64,000 bases of DNA, taken from the NCBI GenBank assembly GCA_013396635.1, contig WBMW01003926.1, positions 1,072,965 through 1,136,964 on the forward strand. Direction: 5' to 3'. Every line of letters begins with the position of its first letter. The stretch's first letter is position 1. The position numbers and the translations under genes are program-made. Under the pieces are notes generated by a model. The model was not told the origin of the DNA, searched no databases, and worked only from the letters and a program-made list of their open reading frames with translations. This stretch comes from Penelope pileata. Lineage: Eukaryota > Chordata > Aves > Galliformes > Cracidae. This document shows positions 26,427-37,412 of the stretch, piece by piece.

Positions 26427-29133
26427 TACATCTCTCTTTAAATCACAGCACTGTTCCTTCACCCCTAAGAATGGTTTGATCAATGGTGCGGCACCTCAAC
26501 ATCCACGTCCAACACCTTCTCCGGTGACAGACCTGCCACCAAGATGACTCACCCATTTTCTCGGAGAACACCAAGAAGGTACCATTATTAGTACCAAAAC
26601 CATGTTTTTTAGAGCACTCAAGAATGATCAACAAATCGTACAGCAGGAAGGAAAGTCTGATTAGCAGAAGTATTAAGACACAAGCATTTAAGTTGCAGTT
26701 GATTCCCCTGTTCACTTCCCAACCTCCAAAAGAAAAAGAAAAAACCCAAAACCCATCCAAAATCACCTGTTTCTTTGGCAAGCAGCAACTGGAGACCTTT
26801 CTGAAATTTGTGGCAGTGGAGTCCACACTGGTATTGTTCTGCTGATGGAAATTCAACAATCTTATCCATCACTATTGTGGATAGAGGACAGGACACCGAT
26901 GGGAATAGTTTCATCATTCTGTTATTGGAAGCATCTGTAGAAACCATAAAACAACGACAACAACAGCAACACAAAGCCATGTTTTCTCACTTCTTTCCGA
27001 GCATGGAGGGTGCCAGAGCGATTCTCCCCTCCCACCCCACCGCACGGTGGTTTCCTTTGTTCACATTTCACTGCCTGGATCCAGCAGAGAGATTGATGGG
27101 CTGGTGCTGAGCTCGGGACACACTGCAAAGTTCTCTGGGGGCCTGAGCTTGCCCATGCAGAATGGGGGTGCAGAAAAGCTCCTGCGGTTCCAGAGAGGAG
27201 GAAATTTGAGGGAGGAAGGTTATTTCGGGCCAGATTCCAATGCCTTCCACTGAGCAGCAGCTTACCAACAATCAAGCCCTGGTAGCTGATGAGACTCTTC
27301 ATGGAGAATATGTCTGCAGGGCCTCACACTCAGGGACACAATGCCTGGACCCAGACCGACATTCCCTATGCTCCCCTCTATCTTGCGCCTTGTCCCAGTG
27401 ACAAGAAGCCCATTTATTTCAATGTCAGATGATTTCCCACCAGCAAAGGGTGCCAGCAGCACTTGCCAGCCTTGCTGAGAGCAGCTCTTTGGTATCCCAA
27501 GCTCTGTCGAGACCTGGCGTGGGGCTGGGCAGAGCAAAGCCCAGAGGGGAGAGGTGGTTTGAGAGTGGATTGTGAGGTCCTGGGTGCACTTCTTGGCTTA
27601 GACACACACTCTCAGTGTGATTTTCGGTAAGTTGCCACATCAGCCCTGAGTCACCCTACCCCAGTGAAGGGGGGACACAGCATTTCCTGGCTTGTCAGGC
27701 TCTTGTCAGGAAGAAAACCTCCAGATTTGCAATGGCTGGGAGGAGGAGGCCAGAAAAACAAAGCCAAAAAGAAGACAGAGAGCCAGCAGTACAGCAGTTC
27801 AGCAAAAGCAACAACGCTCTGAGCACGCAAGGTTATGCACATAAATATTCATGGCCTGTCCACCACGCATCCCTACCCAAACCCCCAGCGATGCCCAAGA
27901 GCCTGTAGGAGCAGAGCTCCAGCACTCCTGGCAGCGGTGACAGCCATTAGAGTAGAGTTTATTATCTCAAATAGAGAAACAGGCAAACGCTTCTGACCTT
28001 TCCCCAGAGGTGCAAACCCAAAACACCTGCAGAGTGGTTTAATATTCGCACAGCACCCAGTGTCTCAGGACTCTGAGCCAAGCTGGCTCCCAAGTGTCCA
28101 AAACCAGAGATTTCTTCACAATCCCGTGCCTGCTCGTGTTTTCGTGGTGCATGTGCTCATGATCAACATAAACCAATAAAACAAACCCAAGTGAAATACA
28201 GACTGGGAAAAATGCAACAGAGAAACTTCCCCCCCCCCCCTATTCCTGCTCTTTTTTGGTTTGTCTAAATATACCTCCAGGCTCTTTCTCTTGGTTTAAG
28301 TGTGGTCTTTCATAGATGGTTTTCGATGTATGTTGAAGCCCCTGCCTGCTGCCAGCTCGGATTTTTGCACTGCGCGTCTCAGCTTTCTGTTCTGCTAAGA
28401 CAAAGTGCTGGCACCACCCTTCAGCCGAGTACATTGTTCATGGTACTGAGCAGCGATTTTCCATATCTGACTGTCTTTGGGTTCACCCCAGGAGGAAGGG
28501 TGAGCCTGGTTTGTTCAGCTCTTGTTTCTCGGAGAGCAGCAACATCTGGAGCATGGAGTGGGCTGCTGGCACGCCTCAGCGGAAAGGAATTCGGCACGGG
28601 GTGAGGTCTGCCCAGCTCCAGAGGTGTCATTGCAATCGGTTCTGGTGATGGGGAAATAACGAAGCCCCCACATAAAGCAGCATTAAGAGCACATTTTGAG
28701 CTCTACCGTGCCACTCAGGGGTTTTGTTTCATCTAGCAGGGAGTCAGGAGGCCCAGAGACCATGTAGCTCCTCGTTCTCGCTACCCAAAACTACATTTCT
28801 CTTGTGCTACACGATATTTTTACACTCAACAAAAAGCTTGTTCCCCTTGTTGCCTACCTCAATGGGTTAGCAAATGTCAAAGCAGGTGTAGAGGATGAAC
28901 TCTAGCACTTGATATCATTGCCACATTTCTAGCTCCGTTTGAGGCACTCCCAAAAACACACTCCCAGTCTGAATGTCCCCTGCAAGTCACGGCATGAAAA
29001 CCACCTTCAGATGAAAGCAGTTGAGCAATGTGGGCACCTGCCAGACACAGGGGCCAAGATGGGAAGAGATGCCCAGGAACAAGCTGGTATGGCTTTGGAA
29101 CACAAGACCTCCAAGATCTACATGTGAAACTCC
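26427..29133. other. unique non-coding sequence
   Basis: No gene is recognised. It holds a C12 tract (28229-28240). The GC-richer part (27000-27650) produces open frames in several phases at once (up to 126 codons), which argues against a real exon. Confidence 0.5.
28229..28240. repeat. C12 tract
   Basis: Twelve consecutive C. Long C runs are prone to length error in sequencing, so the exact count may be unreliable. Confidence 0.75.
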
Positions 29134-29370
29134 ATCACAGAATCACTAAGGCTGGAAAAGACCTCTCAGATCACCAAGTCCAATCGTTCACCTACCACCA
29201 ATACTGCCCACTGAGCCATGTCCCCCAGTGCCACATCTCCACGGGGCTGGAACACCCCCAGGGACGGTGACTGCCCCACTCCCTGGAAGCTGTGCCAGTG
29301 CCTGATGGCTCTTTCAGAGAAACTTTTCCTAATATTCCTCTGAGCCTCCCCTGGTACAACAACCACGTCA
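29134..29370 (-). mobile_element. CR1 LINE, ~240 bp 3' fragment
   Basis: Antisense TTAATG-type end: ATCACAGAATCACTAAGGCT, GGAAAAGACCTCTCAGATCA, CACTGAGCCATGTCCCCCAG, then GGGACGGTGACTGCCCCACT and TTTCCTAATATTCC. It is close in content and length to the copy at 22795-23070. The similarity suggests the same CR1 subfamily inserted separately. Confidence 0.95.
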
Positions 29371-30280
29371 CACCTCCACAAATATCCTTCTTTCCTCAAC
29401 CTCTTATCCATCCCAGCTCTCACCTTGAGCTGACGCATTTTGCCTCCCAAAATTGGAGAATAATGCATACAAAATCTTCACCCAACAGTGTTTTCCACAG
29501 CAATGCTGAGAGCTGGTAACTGAACACCGCCCCACTCAAATGTTTACGTCTTGGGGGCTCCATATGTGTTTGCAATTGTACTTGCTGCAAAGCCAGCCCA
29601 CCACCACGACTGGAGATAAAAGCTATCTGGCACACAACTCCTGAAAGTTTGTTTTGGCTGCCAAACCAAATGTGGAGATAATCTTTAATTAGAAGTGTTG
29701 CCTCTGCAACAGTGCAAAGCAATAACAACAACAGCGGAATTTGTCTGAAGCGTGTGCTCCCCTCACATGGCTATGGTGAATTAAGCAAAAATGTCAAACT
29801 CAGCCTGCAACCAGCAGACATATTCCATCACATTACATGTTTACACCATGCAGTAGCCTGACTACAGCAAGCACACGGCTCGATGAGTGCTGGTGGTGGT
29901 CGCGCTCATTTGGATTTGGATACAAAGAAGGAGCCTCGAATGTTCTCCTCTCCATCTTTCCTGATTGCTGTGATGGCAATTAAGAAAAGGCAGAAGTTGA
30001 AATTAATGCCTCTTGTCACTTGGTTTGGGGCAGATCTGTAAGAAATTTTAACTAGAGAGTACACTTGATCAGGGTATTCCTTACTCCCAGCAACATTTAT
30101 TTATCCAGAGTTGACTTACCCAGAGACCTTCAGACTTACAGAAATATTTGCAAAAATCAGCCTATCACTCTGAAAGCTTTCTGCTGGAACAATACCTCTG
30201 GTTTTATTTGAAAAGTTGTATGTCTTCCTGTATGGTATGCAGAAATGGTACTTACCTACAGATGTTCAGGACTCCAAAGA

Positions 30281-30300
30281 CCAAAGATCTCCAAAGATCT
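30281..30300. repeat. 10-bp direct duplication
   Basis: CCAAAGATCT occurs twice back to back, with a partial third copy (CCAAAGA) just upstream at 30273. Confidence 0.85.
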
Positions 30301-30397
30301 TAGAGGTATATTACCATACTTGGATGTCTCACCTGAAAAGCCCAATTGTTTGTTTTGTACTAGAAATCTAGCATACTCCAACATCATAAGAATATTT

Positions 30398-30411
30398 AAA
30401 AAAAAAAAAAA
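30398..30411. repeat. A14 tract
   Basis: A pure A14 run after AATATTT. No retrotransposed body is recognised on its 5' side. Confidence 0.8.
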
Positions 30412-30801
30412 GCTGGAACCTTCCAGCAACTCTTTAAGAAATAACTTTTCCTTCTATGATGACAATGTGATTTTAAGGTCAAACATTCTCAAGGCCTACC
30501 AAACCTAGCAATAATTACTCCATCAAATGGAGGTCTCTGGTTTGAAGCCTGGGGGACCAGGCCTGCTCTCATGAGGTACAAAGCTATCGGTTTCCTCCTC
30601 TGTGCCAAATGCTGTCAGTACCCTGGCCCCATGCCAGAGCACATCGCTACACACCAGGCAGAAGAGAAAACTAAGAGTGAAAACAAAATGGTCCAACCCC
30701 TCCAGTCCCTTGGCTGGAGCTCCGCGGGGTCAACAGAGGCCAGGACACAAATGTGAGATTCATTTCTCCCCACCTGCAAGAATTTGTCTGATTATTTGCA
30801 A

Positions 30802-31233
30802 GGGCTAGTCCGAAAGCATCACAATGCCTCCTGTTTTTATGATGCTGGCCCATGATGTCAGAGGTGGGTGTTGGGGGTGTGGCAGTAGAGGTTGAACCTT
30901 CCCACCAGCGTTCCATTCCATGCTGTTGCCGTGTGACAGATGGCAGCAGAGAAGCAGTCTGACCCAACGGTGCCGGACATGGAAGTGTTCATGGAACGAA
31001 GGCGTGGAACTGAATTCCTCCATGCAGAAAAAGTGGCACCTGAGCATGTTACAAGCATGGCATGCAGGCTCTTGTTCATCGCTGGTGAAAATGCAGAGCT
31101 AATGCTGGTGGCTGTGTTGAAAAATAGTCTTTTGTAGCTGAGAATTTGCTCTGTGAAATGTTGTTATTGTGCTCTTTGTATCTGTTACAGTTTCCATGGA
31201 AATAAATAGGAGGCGTTACTTTTGGAGCGACCA
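30802..31233 (+). mobile_element. internally deleted mariner element, Galluhop-type
   Basis: About 430 bp, compared with roughly 1.2-1.3 kb expected for a full mariner. The left end has GGCTAGTCCGAAAGCATCAC then AATGCCTCCTGTTTTTATGA. The right end has AAATAGGAGGCGTTACTTTT then GGAGCGACC. Reversed, GGTCGCTCCAAAAGTAACGC CTCC resembles the left end, so these are decayed terminal inverted repeats. Between them lie the start of a transposase frame and its far C-terminal end, joined directly; the middle, including the catalytic core, is missing. The 3' non-coding part (TTTTGTAGCTGAGAATTTGC and the stretch to CCATGGAAATAAATAGGAGG) matches my memory of the avian Galluhop end. The element cannot encode a working transposase. 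Confidence 0.85.
30940..31127 (+). pseudogene. mariner transposase remnant (N- and C-terminal stubs)
   Basis: A frame from ATG at 30940 gives a mariner-like N-terminus in which EFLHAEK is the telltale block of the family's first helix-turn-helix region. About 35-38 codons in, near 31040-31060, the sequence jumps to the transposase C-terminus, read in a different frame (GMQALVHRW-like). That C-terminal stub has an in-frame TGA at 31086-31088, probably a CGA-to-TGA change from CpG decay, and reaches its natural TAG at 31125-31127. The DD34D-type catalytic domain is absent. It is broken by deletion, frameshift and nonsense change. Confidence 0.8.
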
Positions 31234-31998
31234 ACATAAATCACACTTTAGAAGCCCTCAGTGCTCCCCTACTGCAACACGTTTACACTTTTCTAGAAAC
31301 CACAGCAACCCTGGTGCCCCTCAAGTGATCACAGCGAGGTGCAAACCAAGCCTATCTCAGCTTGGTATCGCCGATGGAAATGTCCGAGCGTGGTCCTTCT
31401 GCAGGAGCTGCCCACGTGGTAGCTTGCTCTTGGCTACCCCGAGCTAAAAGCTGTGCCTGAAACACCTGACTGCAACCAATTCTTTCCAGTGAAATCATGT
31501 GAAAGCAGAACAAACAATTTTCTTCCTAATAAAAGCAAGGCCTTCAGGACCGACGGAGCCAACAAGTTAATCAAGTTTCCTACTAAACAGGAAAGGACTG
31601 CAGCAGGAGGAGCAGATCTGTGTTTCAGCTAGAGAAAGAGCAGAGAGGAATAATATAAATCAGCCACCAGGGTGGTGGGGTTTTTTTGTTTGTTTTTGTT
31701 TATTTGACAGGAAAATACCCTGCCAATGCACTGCTTTGGGCAATATGTTGTTTGGTAAGACTGGCAGCAGAATGAAAGCAGCAGCTTCAGGAAAGGGAAT
31801 GGTGAAGCCACCACATGCATGAAGAACATCATAATTAAACCAGAGCCCCACTATTAATATTTCTCATGGTTGTTATCACACTAGCTGTTATCACTGATTA
31901 TAGTTGCTGCAATACTTGCACTGTAGCAGCATTCAGCATTTCTATCCTGGAGCAGGATCCCATTTTGTTGGTCAAACGTGGAACAAAATGAAGAGCCC
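31234..31998. other. unique non-coding sequence with T-rich tract
   Basis: No gene is recognised. A T-rich low-complexity run with TTTG units lies at 31681-31706. Confidence 0.5.
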
Positions 31999-32002
31999 TA
32001 AA

Positions 32003-32150
32003 ATCATAGGATGGTTTGAGTTGGAAGGGACCATAAAGCCCACCCAGCCCCAACCCCTGCCATGGGCTGGGTGCCCCCATCAGATCAGGGCCCATCCATG
32101 GCCCTGGGCACCTCCAGGGAAGGGGCACCCACAGCTCTGGGCAGCCTGAA
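32003..32150 (-). mobile_element. CR1 LINE, 3' fragment
   Basis: Antisense CCATTC-type end: ATCATAGGATGGTTTGAGTT, GGAAGGGACCATAAAGCCCA, then CTGCCATGGGCTGGGTGCCC and GGGCACCTCCAGGGAAGGGG. The CTGGGTGCC block groups it with the copies at 37259, 56916 and 63165, apparently one subfamily. Confidence 0.94.
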
Positions 32151-34434
32151 AAGAAGGTTTGCAACCTAGCATAATCTCTTGCAAGGGTTTAAAGATGAGA
32201 ATAAACTCACTGCTTGCTCCATTGTCACATGCATAGGGCAATTTCCACTCTCAAGGACTTGCACGTTTTCCTGTCATCGGATGGGCAATTATTCCAGCGC
32301 ATCTCCCAGCGGTGGCAATAGACCAAAGCAAACAAAAATGCAGTCGTGTCATTACTGCAGAATATATGACCCCATTTTGCTCCTAGCTACCAAGCAGAAC
32401 TGTGGGACATGTGCATTCATGTGAAAATAAGCCCAGCCAGTCACTGAGATATATACAAAAAGGATGATTCATGATAATTGTTGCACTGAAATTGCTCGAC
32501 AAAGAGACAGAAGGAAGCTGCTGATTATCAGGCACCTCGAGAAAGGCCATAGATACACAGAAATTTAATATTATAGTCATTGTGGACGTGTGAATTCTCA
32601 TCTGCAGAATAATAGGCAGGTCTGTGGAAAAGAAATGAAGAAAAGCATGCCCACTGCATTCAAAATAACTGGAAAGAGTTGCGTATCCACCAATTCAAAA
32701 AGGGTTGAAGTCACTGAGTCACGCCGGCCGAGACCATTGAAAACAACACTAAGAGGTTCTGTTGGTCACTACACCCTTTATAGCCTCAATCCTTTGAATT
32801 AGTAAAGTCCTGGAGACAGAAGAGGCCACAGAGAACACACACTGATCATCTGCTAATTATGGTCCTTCTGTTCTTGGGGACTTTACTGGGAGAACACAGT
32901 CTTACTGAACCCTTGGTACACTGAGTGGCTTGAAAGTGCAAGTATTTGTTGGATCACAGTATGCATTACTTCAAAAGCATAAAATGCCTAGATATTGAAG
33001 GCAATAAATCTTTCTCTGTAAAATACATGCATATTTAATTTATACGATAAGCTTAATACCGAGATTTTTATGTTGGCTTCCAGCGGACATGAGACGTAGG
33101 CAATTATGCTCCCTAAGTCTGTCTGTCCCCTCTCAGTCCCAAAGAAAATAATTTTTGAGCCCATTAGCCACTCTCTACCAATTTTGGCAGAAGGACAGAT
33201 GTCTTGAGGGTATCGAGTTCCCAAATGACAGTAGGTGGCCAGGTAGGAGTGGCAGGCCTGTTAATGCTTACCATGAAGGAATGGCACCAGCATAGACACA
33301 ACCCTTTTGTAGACCTCAAGAATGCCCACGCAGACAAGGAACAGTGAAAGCTTCAGTCAAAACTGACATTTCATTAAACATCATCAGCAAAATCAAAGCA
33401 CAAAACCGAAAGAAAGCGTTGCCCCGTTGCTTTCCTGCTCATGAAACCATCCATTTCTCCTTCTCTTTTGGCCATGATGGCAGCTACGGTACCTTCAGAG
33501 CACCTTCCCATCCCAGCTAGCAGTTCTGCACTTACTGCTTTTCTTTCTTTCCATTTAATGGGAGCCCCGCTGCATTTTTATGCCTTAACTCTCTGCTCAT
33601 AACCGTCAGGCTATCTCCTAACATATGGAAACAATTCATTTTCTTTGTCATCGTTTGGATCTGAAACTAGGGTGCGCTGAAATGTAGCTATACATGAATT
33701 TCCCTGAACTAATTACATAATATTTATCCTATTTTCTTTAAAGTAATACTCGCAAGCTAAGAAATGAAGAACTGCATTGCTTATAATAAACTCTGCATGC
33801 TACATTGTAATCTAAACTGTACAGTTATATATGGTGAAGAACTAAAAGGTTTGAGTTATTCCCCTTGGCAAACATTTTTTTAAGGATTGCTTAAATAAGC
33901 AGTACAGAAACCAGATGTCATTTGGTAAGAGTATCTGAATGACCAAAAATTTGCTGTCTGGGTGTTTTTTTTTTTTTTTTACTTTATAAAAACATGAGAA
34001 ATTCTTTGGATTTATATCATATTTAGCAGCTGTGAAACAGTGCAAACATCTGTTTGTACCTATAGGGAGCTGACCTACGGGGTCCTCATCTCTTAATCAC
34101 CAAGCAACAAGCTAGTCTCATATACATAGTTTATTGTTTTCTTTTCAGCTGCCTCCTGCACTTCAAAGTTTTTATACTCTCATGTTCTATTATCGGGGCG
34201 AGAGGGACAGTCCATTTATTACAAGCTCAGACCAGTGCAACAACCCATCAAAATCGCCATAAAGCACCACGGACCCAGAGCTGCCCTCACATCCAGTCAC
34301 AAGAAACATTCAGTATGTCATTAAAAAATCGTTGCTTCCTTTTTTTTCCAGCATTGTTGGATTATCTTTTTTTTTTTTTAACTTAAGGGCTGGATGAAAA
34401 AAAGATGTAAAGGAACAGAAGTCTTTTTTTTATA
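32151..34434. other. AT-rich non-coding sequence
   Basis: No gene is recognised. From about 32950 the sequence becomes AT-rich and CpG-poor, with T16 at 33965-33980 and T13 at 34367-34379. Open frames are short (67-81 codons). Confidence 0.5.
33965..33980. repeat. T16 tract
   Basis: A pure T16 run; on the minus strand it reads as an A tract. No retrocopy body is recognised on the minus strand beyond it. Confidence 0.8.
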
Positions 34435-34517
34435 GCTGATCCTGTTGTGGGAAGAGGGGTTGACAAGACAGCTCCATGAGGTCCTACCCACCCTATTTTT
34501 CCACGTTCCTATGATTG
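34435..34517 (+). mobile_element. old, diverged CR1 3' end
   Basis: GATCCTGTTGTGGGAAGAGG, GGTTGACAAGACAGCTCCAT, GAGGTCCTACCCACCCTATT and TTCCTATGATTG follow the CR1 order: GATCCTG, a G-rich block, GGTTGGACTAGATGACCTC, AGGTCCCTTCCAACCCTA, TTTCTATGATT. There are many mismatches. Divergence is much higher than in the other copies, which suggests an older insertion from another subfamily. Similarity could be partly chance, but the block order is hard to explain otherwise. Confidence 0.62.
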
Positions 34518-36174
34518 TCAGTCATCATAAAGAAAGATCTTATAGACAGTTACCATAAGAATTTCCTACATCCAGACAGCATCCCAATTACTAGAGAGTA
34601 GAATTGGGAACTTTATTGGCCACCCCCCTCCAAAGAGGTTCTCCTGCTCGATGTATGCACAACACCACGCCTAAGTGAGATCCCAGCTTCCTTCAGGACT
34701 TTTAATAGAAGTCAGGGCAGGGAAAGGGAATTTACTCAAGAGAAGCATTTTGCACTGCTCTTTACAGCATTACTTACACACACACTCCATCCTTTAGTGA
34801 TTTAGCCAGGAGCAAAATTTTTCAGCCCCTGCGATAATCTCTCCCCTTTTTTCCCTAATGTAATGTTGACCTTGGGACCCCGATTTTTATGCAGTGAGAG
34901 AAAGGTGCAAACAGCGTGAAAGAAAAGATTTGTGAGCCTTGGACATGAGAGTGGAATCAGCACTCCCAGATATACTATGGGAGCTTAAACCGTACTCTGA
35001 ACTAAGTCTGAAAACAAATGGGAAACACTGTATGATTCCATCCCATTACAGTACAAATAAATCATTTCTGGAAATCTAAAACAAATGGCCCGAGCTCAGC
35101 TCTACGGATGATCCAAATGCAAAAAAGCTGCTAATTCTAAAAGGCAGATGCAAGCAACCAATTAAGTAAGAATGTAGAAAAAAAATAATAGTGAGTGTAA
35201 CTTGTTTAGCAGGAAGATGTTAAGGCCATGGAAGTGGGTCTTCCAATCACCTTTTTTGGTATTCCTGAGCAAACATTCTTTTTTGCTTACGTTAATATGG
35301 AATGTATTATGACAACGTTCTTATGGATATCCATGCCTTTTGTCTATCAGTACTTGCAGATACATTCAAAACAGCTGCAAATATTTTTTAAATTATGTAA
35401 AAGTCCCAAACACTTTGAAAAGAATATTAATATCCCCTTAAAACAGCAGTGTATTATATTAAATTAAGGATAGGAATTTAGAGAACAAAAAAAATATGTT
35501 GTTGGCGTTAACGTTTTCACTGCTCTCAAGTGCAGCCATCTCAGATAAGGATTAGGATTATTTTGGTTAAATTTGAAAGAGTTATGGTGTTTGCACATTT
35601 AGACGACAAAGCAGATAATCACACGTATAGATTACAAGGAAAGGTTTGTGTCCACAGAGCTCAGCAGGTTTTTTTTAACTGTTTGATTCTATAAATATAC
35701 ACATATATCTATATATACATCACCTCTCTCTACAGCTTTTGTCTCTTTTGTCTGCAGATCATCATAGCTATACCACTGCTCCAAGTGCAGATGGAGAAAT
35801 TACGTCCCTTCACGCTACTTCCTCAGTCTTTATCCATGCAGCTGTAGAAAGAAATTACCTTGGAGGGATTTTCAGTGAACCTCTCAACCATCCTGCTGTG
35901 ATGGCCCATTCACATCCGTAATGAGGTGGATGGTTTGGGGCATGAGTGGCTCTATCTGTCCCTTCTTTCAGACCCTCTGGGGAAGGAAAAATATTAATTA
36001 GTGCTTTTTCCTGGCGCATGGGAGCAATGCCATTGTAAGCCAGGAGCATTGACACTACCAAAAGAATGCTGCAAAAGTACTGAGCTCAGGCACAGTTTCT
36101 TGCAGGCTCCAGCCAAGGAGCAGGATGGGGAACCTCAGCAGGCATCCTATAAAGGCATGCATGTGCAGAACATG
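34518..36174. other. AT-rich non-coding sequence
   Basis: No gene is recognised. It is mostly AT-rich with few CpG, and a small TA/CA-rich microsatellite lies at 35688-35722. The 79-codon frame at 35228-35467 is rich in F, I and K, as expected from AT-rich DNA, and is not recognised. Confidence 0.5.
35688..35722. repeat. AT-rich microsatellite
   Basis: Alternating TATA/CATA units (TATAAATATACACATATATC and TATATATACATC). Low-complexity. Confidence 0.75.
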
Positions 36175-36343
36175 GGGACAGGCTGCCCAGGGAAGAGGTG
36201 GGGTCACCATCCCTGGGGGTGTTCCAGACCCGTGGAGATGTGGCACTGAGGGACATGGCTCAGTGGGCATGGTGGGATGGGTGGGGTTGGGCTTGATGAT
36301 CTCAGAGGCCTTTTCCAATCTTAATTATTCCATGACTCTATGA
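36175..36343 (+). mobile_element. CR1 LINE, ~170 bp 3' fragment
   Basis: Sense TTAATG-type end: GGGACAGGCTGCCCAGGGAA, GTCACCATCCCTGGGGGTGT, GAGATGTGGCACTGAGGGAC and ATGGCTCAGTGGGCATGGTG, then TTTTCCAATCTTAATTATTC and CATGACTCTATGAT. It resembles the reverse complement of the copies at 22795 and 29134, so it is likely the same subfamily. Confidence 0.95.
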
Positions 36344-37258
36344 TAAGCGTTTGCTACTTGGAAATGTGTTTCCTGGCTCTCAGGTCAACCACTGTTTTTA
36401 GTTTTAAGAGATGCCCAACATGTAACTTGGAGGTAGCTTAAGCTCTGCAAGCAAGGATCCTATCCTTCTTCTGGCTATTTCTTCTGTCATGGCTTGCAGT
36501 GTCATTTCTTTCAGTCTGGTGTGTGGAGCTCCACTTTCAGCCTCCTAGCTTCAACAAACAACATGACAAATAACAGCAAGGATGGGGAAAAGAGGGAAGA
36601 ATAAAGCTGATCCATGTGCTAACTCTGTTGATGAGGACTTATGGACTGTTATTACATTTCATTTTTTGCTAGGATTAAACAGCTAATAAATATGGATTTC
36701 ATGTCCCATAAATAACATTGTGTTTGTCAGCTCACTCAAAGAATAATCGATAGTTAGGGCATGAGACTTTCCAGGGCAATAAAATAAGCTTTATGTTTAC
36801 TTTTTCCAGAGATACCTATGAATTCTCCATTTGGTGTTGTCCCTATCTAAAATACCAGCTCTACTCTCCCCAAAGCCACCTTGAGTGACCTAAATGTTAG
36901 CAGCTGGGTGCCTTCAAAACTTCTGGAAATAAGACTTGGACCTAAATAATTCTCACATCTGTGGAAAAATGAAAAAAACTTGGAAACTGCTTGGAAAATC
37001 AGGATATAAGCCCTGATGAGAAACTGCCATCAGTCCTGGGCTGTCTCTTAGTGCCAAGCCCTTGCTAGGGCTTCGTCTTGGCAGAGCAGCTTGTGGATAT
37101 AAATGTCTCTGTGCTGTCAGCTCCTCCTGACACGGGCATTGCCTCTCTGCCAGGCCCATGGGATTACAAATCTTGGAAGTCTGAAACCACTCTCCACACT
37201 GCTGTGAGCTGCAAAACGGATAGAGCAGCGTCCATGCAACGAGCAAAGCATTCACACA
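36344..37258. other. unique non-coding sequence
   Basis: No gene or repeat is recognised. The base composition is mixed and all open frames are at or under 100 codons. Confidence 0.5.
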
Positions 37259-37412
37259 ATCATAGAATGGCTTAGTTTGGAAAGGACCTCAAAGATCTGG
37301 CTCCAACCCCCTGTCATGGGCTGGGTGCCCACCAGCTCAGGCTGCCCAGGGCCCATCCAGCCTGGCCTTGGGCACCTCCAGGGATGGGGCACCCATAGCT
37401 CTCGTTAGCCCT
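37259..37412 (-). mobile_element. CR1 LINE, 3' fragment
   Basis: Antisense CCATTC-type end: ATCATAGAATGGCTTAGTTT, GGAAAGGACCTCAAAGATCT, then TCATGGGCTGGGTGCCCACC, AGCTCAGGCTGCCCAGGGCC and GGGCACCTCCAGGGATGGGG. About 150 bp are kept. Confidence 0.95.

Larger units (their letters stand above)
29371..30801. other. unique non-coding sequence
   Basis: No gene is recognised. It contains the direct duplication at 30281-30300 and an A14 tract at 30398-30411. The remaining sequence is moderately AT-rich with no open frame above about 100 codons. Confidence 0.5.

Noticed and set aside
30530..30620. Possible MIR fragment (GGTTTGAAGCCTGG and GTTTCCTCCTCTG)
   Set aside because: Only two short blocks agree and the sequence between them does not; could be chance.
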